From contig JAUHWE010000124.1 in the NCBI GenBank assembly GCA_030424825.1, positions 1 through 10,043 of the forward strand: a DNA stretch of 10,043 nucleotides, given 5' to 3'. Below the pieces are notes generated by a model, which saw nothing but the letters and a program-made list of their open reading frames with translations, made no database searches and was not told the DNA's origin. The position numbers were made by a program, and so were the translations under genes. The stretch is from Verrucomicrobiia bacterium. GTDB lineage: Bacteria; Verrucomicrobiota; Verrucomicrobiia; Opitutales; Opitutaceae. Positions 6,608 to 10,043 of this stretch are shown here, in pieces; position 1 is the first letter of the stretch; each line of letters begins with the position of its first letter.

Positions 6608-7063
6608 ATGAAGCTAGAATCAATGAATCACGTGAGTTTTACGGTAAGCGATTTGGGACGCTCAGTGCGTTTCTACACGGAGACCCTGGGATTGTCTCTT
6701 ATTGACCGGGCCTTGCGAGATACTGGATTCTCTGAATCGGTTACAGGAGTTGAGGGAGCAGAGTTGGATATCGCCTATATCCAGGGACCGGGTGACTGTA
6801 ATCTCGAATTGATACAATACTTAAGTCCCGCTGGGGATCGTCTCCCAACGAGTATGCACCACGTGGGAAGGGCTCACATCTGTTTTGTCGTTTCTGATTT
6901 TAGCGCCGCGCTTTCAGCTTTGAGAGCGGAAGGAGTCCATTTCGCCAGTAAAGGAAAGTGTATTGTCCCCGCAGGTCCCAATAAGGGAAAGGGGGTTGTG
7001 TACTTCCACGATCCCGATGGCTACACGATCGAGTTCTTTTCGAAAGAGGTATTAGAAAATTAA
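6608..7063 (+). CDS. Glyoxalase/bleomycin-resistance/dioxygenase (VOC) superfamily metalloprotein
   Basis: The 151-residue product is a single pair of beta-alpha-beta-beta-beta modules of the vicinal oxygen chelate fold. The metal ligands are in the expected places: His8 (MNHVSFTVSDL), Glu67 (NLELIQY), His90 (GRAHICFVV) and Glu142 (DPDGYTIEFF). Module 1 spans about 5-72 and module 2 about 86-145, joined by the flexible PAGDRLPTSMHHVG linker. The set His/Glu/His/Glu with an intact C-terminal DPDGYTIE motif points to a metal-dependent isomerase, lyase or epimerase, as in glyoxalase I and methylmalonyl-CoA epimerase, though the substrate cannot be read from sequence. The ATG at 6608 gives MKLESMNHVSF, the usual length before the first ligand; ATG 6623 (residue 6) is possible, and the TATAAA box at 6600-6605 would suit it better. 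It is cytosolic and stands alone, converging on the beta-helix gene 86 bases downstream. Confidence 0.9.
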   Translation: MKLESMNHVSFTVSDLGRSVRFYTETLGLSLIDRALRDTGFSESVTGVEGAELDIAYIQGPGDCNLELIQYLSPAGDRLPTSMHHVGRAHICFVVSDFSAALSALRAEGVHFASKGKCIVPAGPNKGKGVVYFHDPDGYTIEFFSKEVLEN

Positions 7064-7116
7064 ATCCTGACGGATCTGTCGCGGTATGCCCGCTCTCCTC
7101 GCAATCGAATAAATAC

Positions 7117-7145
7117 GCTTCCTCTCGGTTCGGTGCTCGGGAAGC
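7117..7145. terminator. Weak inverted repeat between convergent genes
   Basis: GCTTCC (7117-7122) pairs with GGAAGC (7140-7145) across 17 bases in the 86-base gap between the converging VOC and beta-helix genes. The place is right for a two-way terminator, but the loop is long and there is no good T run. The palindrome CTAATTAG at 7146-7153 overlaps the beta-helix stop codon. Confidence 0.25.
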
Positions 7146-7149
7146 CTAA

Positions 7150-8352
7150 TTAGTGTACAATATTGTCTTTGATCAGATTGGAGTGGTGGGGGTCGCCAAG
7201 GTTGAAGGCCGGCACCTTTTTGGTGCTTTGTCGGTGCATGTCGGTGACCAGATTTGAGGAGAGAATGATGCGGCGGCATTGGCCGATGCCTTCGACAGCG
7301 TTCTCGGTCATTCCGGAGAACGAATTGCCGGTGATGTTGATGCTCGATGTGTTGTCCAGAACAATGCCGGTTCCTACGTCTTTCTTATTGATATTGTCGG
7401 TGTCGGCTAGTCCCTTGGTCTTGCCGTCACCTAAGTAGCTGTTCGAGAAGCTGTTTCCAGTGACCGTGATCCGGCCGCTATCTGGACCTATTCTTAGGCT
7501 ATAGTTGTGAATCAATACGAATGTATTGGCAGAAATCGTACACCCGTGAGCGTCGCGCAGATCGATGCCCCCTGAAAACTCGTGTGCGATGACATTGGAG
7601 CTGATCGTAATACCGTAGCAGTCGCGATCCAGAATTAGCGCGTTTCCCTGGCATTCCTCGATCATATTCCCAGACAGCACGGATCCGTATGTGTTTTCGA
7701 TGACTACACCGTGCCGTAAATGATCATCCAAGTTGTTTGCGTTCATGCAAAGATTGAAACTGTCAATACATTGGACGGCGTCCTCGTTCTCCTCGAAATG
7801 GTTGTCGCTGACGACGATGTCGTGGCAATTCGTGATTTGGAGTCCCCTCTTGGCGTTGTAGGTGATGATGGAATCGGACACCCGCGGATCCTCGTAGCAA
7901 TTGTCGAGGTGGATTCCGTGGCTCCCGTGATGGTCCACCGAAAGCCCGTGAATGAAAATCTCCTGTACACCCTGGGCGTGAATGCCAATCCCGCTCTTCG
8001 GGTTGCCACTGATGCGGAAGTTGCTCAGCTGCACACGCCAGATCCGTTCCTTAGGATCGTCCACGTATCCATCGGAACGAACGTATAGAGCCGGCTTGCC
8101 GCTCTCGTTTTTATTGATAATGTGAGTGGCCGCCCCGGCCCCTTCAATACGCACGTTCTCCCGATTTAGGATAAGCGGTTCGTTCAGCTCGTAGGTGCCC
8201 GGCGCGATGTAGACAATCCCACCCGTTTCCGGCACGGCATCGAAGGCCGCTTGCAAGCTCTCATGGTTGGAGGATCGAACAATTCCTGTCTGGGCCGAAA
8301 GCGCGGGAATGAGGAGGACCAGAAAGTAGAAAATTGGGAAGTGTCGTTTCAT
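7150..8352 (-). CDS. Secreted right-handed beta-helix protein (pectate-lyase-like/NosD-like fold)
   Basis: The 400-residue product has a signal peptide (residues 1-20, cut at ALSA before Gln21) and is therefore exported. Residues 30-58 (ESLQAAFDAVPETGGIVYIAPGTYELNEPL) match the N-cap of pectate-lyase-superfamily proteins, where 'GG-x-V-x-x-x-PGTY' opens the helix. From about 68 to 370 there is a run of short beta-helix coils with repeated S-x-N / SGN / SSN turns (for example DNHFEEN at 183-189, SGNMIEE at 227-233, SSNVIAH at 251-257, SANTFVL at 274-280, TGNSFSN at 298-304, TGNSFSG at 341-347, SSNLVTD at 365-371). No catalytic triad can be assigned with confidence, so it may be a polysaccharide lyase, hydrolase, epimerase or a binding protein. 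The ATG at 8352 begins the signal peptide and sits directly after a strong promoter. Length is typical of family members. Confidence 0.85.
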   Translation of the reverse strand: MKRHFPIFYFLVLLIPALSAQTGIVRSSNHESLQAAFDAVPETGGIVYIAPGTYELNEPLILNRENVRIEGAGAATHIINKNESGKPALYVRSDGYVDDPKERIWRVQLSNFRISGNPKSGIGIHAQGVQEIFIHGLSVDHHGSHGIHLDNCYEDPRVSDSIITYNAKRGLQITNCHDIVVSDNHFEENEDAVQCIDSFNLCMNANNLDDHLRHGVVIENTYGSVLSGNMIEECQGNALILDRDCYGITISSNVIAHEFSGGIDLRDAHGCTISANTFVLIHNYSLRIGPDSGRITVTGNSFSNSYLGDGKTKGLADTDNINKKDVGTGIVLDNTSSINITGNSFSGMTENAVEGIGQCRRIILSSNLVTDMHRQSTKKVPAFNLGDPHHSNLIKDNIVH

Positions 8353-8357
8353 GGCCC

Positions 8358-8387
8358 ATTAGATCCGGCGAACCGCCGAATCGTCAA
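8358..8387 (-). promoter_or_regulatory. Strong sigma70-like promoter of the beta-helix gene, leaderless geometry
   Basis: On the minus strand TTGACG (8387-8382) and TCTAAT (8363-8358) each match five of six consensus bases and are 18 bases apart. The ATG at 8352 begins only five bases after the -10 box, so transcription would start at or inside the start codon. The spacer holds a perfect inverted repeat, CGGCG-3-CGCCG, at 8366-8378, which could be an operator. Confidence 0.55.
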
Positions 8388-8611
8388 CCCTAGGGTGTTC
8401 CTCGTTTTTCTCAACTGGGGAGCCCAAGGGGAAACGGCTTTGAGATGTTGAACGATAGTAACGTTCTTGTAATGCTTGGGTTAGACAGTCGCGGCAACTG
8501 TGAATTAAGGTGAGCGGACCGGGGGAATACTAGTCTGATTGGCGTTGAAAGCGCGGAGATTGCCGCTCTTGCTAAAAAGAGATCGTTCTGGTACTAGAAA
8601 AGGGTGAGAAT

Positions 8612-10039
8612 GTGTTTTTCCCGAAATCACTAGTTAACCGTCCTTCCGTTCGACAACTGACAATGCTTACCCCTATCAGGCTCTTTAGGTGGATTGTGGC
8701 CACTACAGCGGTCGTTGCTTTCATTCCTTGCTCGCTTCTGGCTCAATCCGCCCTATCCGAAGCGGGGGTGGGGGATGACTCGAATTTCCTGATCGAGCTC
8801 GAGGCCTACGCGAAGTACGGAGGAGACATCGATGTGATCGACGGGATGACGGGAAAGGAGTATCACCGTGCGAATGACGTCGTGAAAACGATCCACGCTA
8901 ATTTTCCCAAAATCATGGGGGGACTGCACACGATGCTTCTTGTCCTCGAACTGAAGCACATGGAGCACCAAATGACTATTGGGATCGAGCACACAAAAAG
9001 GCTTGGCGAATTGGCGGCGACTTTTGGAATAAAAAATTTTAAAGTGGAAGATGATTCCTGGTTTTTAAAGGAGCGAAGGATTCTAGCCCGCCTGCGTGAA
9101 AAGCCGTTTTTTCAGATCAAGGAGCTGGTCGTGTGGCATCAAGAGGAGTTAAGCGAGATCGCCTTAAGAGGAAATGAACGAGGGAAAAACATCCGGTTCA
9201 ATCCCGATACCCTGAGTTGGGAGCGGCGCGTATTGACGGAATGGGAGGTGAACGTCCGCTCGCGCAATCGATTTAGACGCATCAACAAATGGCAGGGCTT
9301 GAATCTGGATACAAATCATGGATTTCATATCAGCGAGGGACTCCCAACCCAAATCAGCCCGTCGAGTTTTAAAGAGGTCAAAGTGTCCTATCCGATTATT
9401 GTTTCGAGTGAAAGGGATGTGCAGGAACAGATTGATCTATTGCAGCAGTTGATCGTGAAGAATCTCAGCTATTTGTATGACCCCTTTTCCTGGCTTGGAA
9501 AGCGGGCGACTCGGTTTAGGGGAAGAATCCCGGGCACCTTGCTCAAGCACCTGCAAGATCGCAGCTATCGAGTCAAGGATCGCGAATGGTTCGACCCGAC
9601 TATTTGCAATTTTCTAAATGACGTGGTCGCTTTGCAAATGTATGGACTGAAGGAGATATACGATTTTTATGTGGTGCAACGATTTGAGTCCGGCCGAAAC
9701 CTTCTAGGTGAGGAGTTGGACCCGTTGAACTGGCATCCGGATGAGGAGCGCGAAACCCAACAGACGAGAAAGAACTCAAAGGTCTGGCTTAATTTTAATA
9801 ATCCTACCGGTGCCCGCTTTGCTATGCTGGACGCGTATTTAAGGTATGGTGACGAATTTCTAGAAATACTCCGGATTCAATTGACGGGACTAAAAGAAAA
9901 GGCCGTTGGTCGGGAAATAATAGAGCAAGTCATCGGTGCCGTTAGTGGCGTTCCCGCAGAAACTTATATCAAAGCGGCGCTAAAAGCCCAAGCGGACGGG
10001 ATAATGCAATACCATACGTTGCATTATCCCGAATCTTAA
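8612..10039 (+). CDS. Secreted protein of unknown family, about 458-475 residues
   Basis: I do not recognise this family. The frame opens at a GTG at 8612, preceded by GGTGA (8603-8607), a fair Shine-Dalgarno, giving 475 residues; the ATG at 8663 (residue 18) would give 458. From that ATG onward a clear signal peptide follows (FRWIVATTAVVAFIPCSLLA, cut before Gln45), so either start exports the protein. The 17-residue longer n-region is unusual, which leaves the start open. The mature part is mostly helical, charged and rich in Trp, Arg and Glu. Features are: FLIELEAYAKYGGDIDVIDGMTGKEYH near 59-85; a histidine-rich helix KHMEHQMTIGIEHTK at 115-129 with H116, H119 and H127, a possible metal site; WHQEELSE at 175-182; many aromatic pairs at 204-230; and a C-terminal helical block ending QYHTLHYPES. 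There is one Cys in the mature part (332). No repeat or known catalytic motif is seen. It stands alone on its strand. Confidence 0.7.
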   Translation: MFFPKSLVNRPSVRQLTMLTPIRLFRWIVATTAVVAFIPCSLLAQSALSEAGVGDDSNFLIELEAYAKYGGDIDVIDGMTGKEYHRANDVVKTIHANFPKIMGGLHTMLLVLELKHMEHQMTIGIEHTKRLGELAATFGIKNFKVEDDSWFLKERRILARLREKPFFQIKELVVWHQEELSEIALRGNERGKNIRFNPDTLSWERRVLTEWEVNVRSRNRFRRINKWQGLNLDTNHGFHISEGLPTQISPSSFKEVKVSYPIIVSSERDVQEQIDLLQQLIVKNLSYLYDPFSWLGKRATRFRGRIPGTLLKHLQDRSYRVKDREWFDPTICNFLNDVVALQMYGLKEIYDFYVVQRFESGRNLLGEELDPLNWHPDEERETQQTRKNSKVWLNFNNPTGARFAMLDAYLRYGDEFLEILRIQLTGLKEKAVGREIIEQVIGAVSGVPAETYIKAALKAQADGIMQYHTLHYPES

Positions 10040-10043
10040 AGAC

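Noticed and set aside
7720..8088. A 122-residue plus-strand open frame opposite the beta-helix gene
   Set aside because: Its Val/Asp-rich sequence is explained by the repeated codons of the beta-helix on the other strand.
1..10043. CRISPR array, tRNA, rRNA, transposase, phage or defence genes
   Set aside because: No regular repeat-spacer pattern, tRNA-like cloverleaf, terminal inverted repeats or nuclease, helicase or recombinase motifs were seen on reading both strands.

Overview
The window looks like chromosomal DNA of a free-living Gram-negative bacterium. My best guess is a marine or aquatic member of the Verrucomicrobia/Planctomycetes group, for example an Opitutae-like lineage. The reasons are moderate GC content, many secreted proteins with a signal peptide ending in A-x-A before Q, a beta-helix carbohydrate-type protein, a secreted SMP-30 lactonase, lineage-specific proteins of unknown function, and few clear Shine-Dalgarno sites. 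This assignment is an inference from style; there is no marker gene. I see no rRNA, tRNA, CRISPR array, insertion sequence, phage gene or integration site.

Layout. (1) 1-571, minus: the 5' two-thirds or less of a secreted beta-sandwich-like protein that runs off the left edge. (2) 771-1718, minus: secreted SMP-30/gluconolactonase-family hydrolase, diverging from (3) 1884-2696, plus: a membrane-anchored coiled-coil protein of unknown function; the 165-base gap carries plausible promoters for both. (4) 3018-3512, plus: a small multi-pass membrane protein. It converges, with only 8 bases between stop codons, on (5) 3521-4858, minus: a membrane-anchored AsmA/TamB-like protein. (6) 4859-5341: a 483-base gap with a perfect 8-bp hairpin, short direct repeats and a coding-like fragment without a start codon. 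(7) 5342-6274, minus: a cytosolic DapA/NAL-family (beta/alpha)8 Schiff-base lyase with an altered GTTGE motif. (8) 6608-7063, plus: a glyoxalase/VOC-fold metalloenzyme with all four metal ligands. It converges on (9) 7150-8352, minus: a secreted right-handed beta-helix protein with a strong sigma70-like promoter placed so that the transcript may be leaderless. (10) 8612-10039, plus: a secreted 475-residue protein I cannot assign.

How the genes relate. No two neighbouring genes form an obvious operon: every gene is separated from a same-strand neighbour by a long gap or an opposite-strand gene. A loose theme is carbohydrate and sugar-acid handling: periplasmic lactonase, 2-keto-acid aldolase/lyase, VOC isomerase/dioxygenase and beta-helix polysaccharide-type protein. 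The other half is cell-envelope proteins. I found no sign of a defence island or a new multi-gene system. The items most worth a second look are the leaderless-type promoter, the unassigned secreted protein, the variant DapA-family active site and the 483-base gap.
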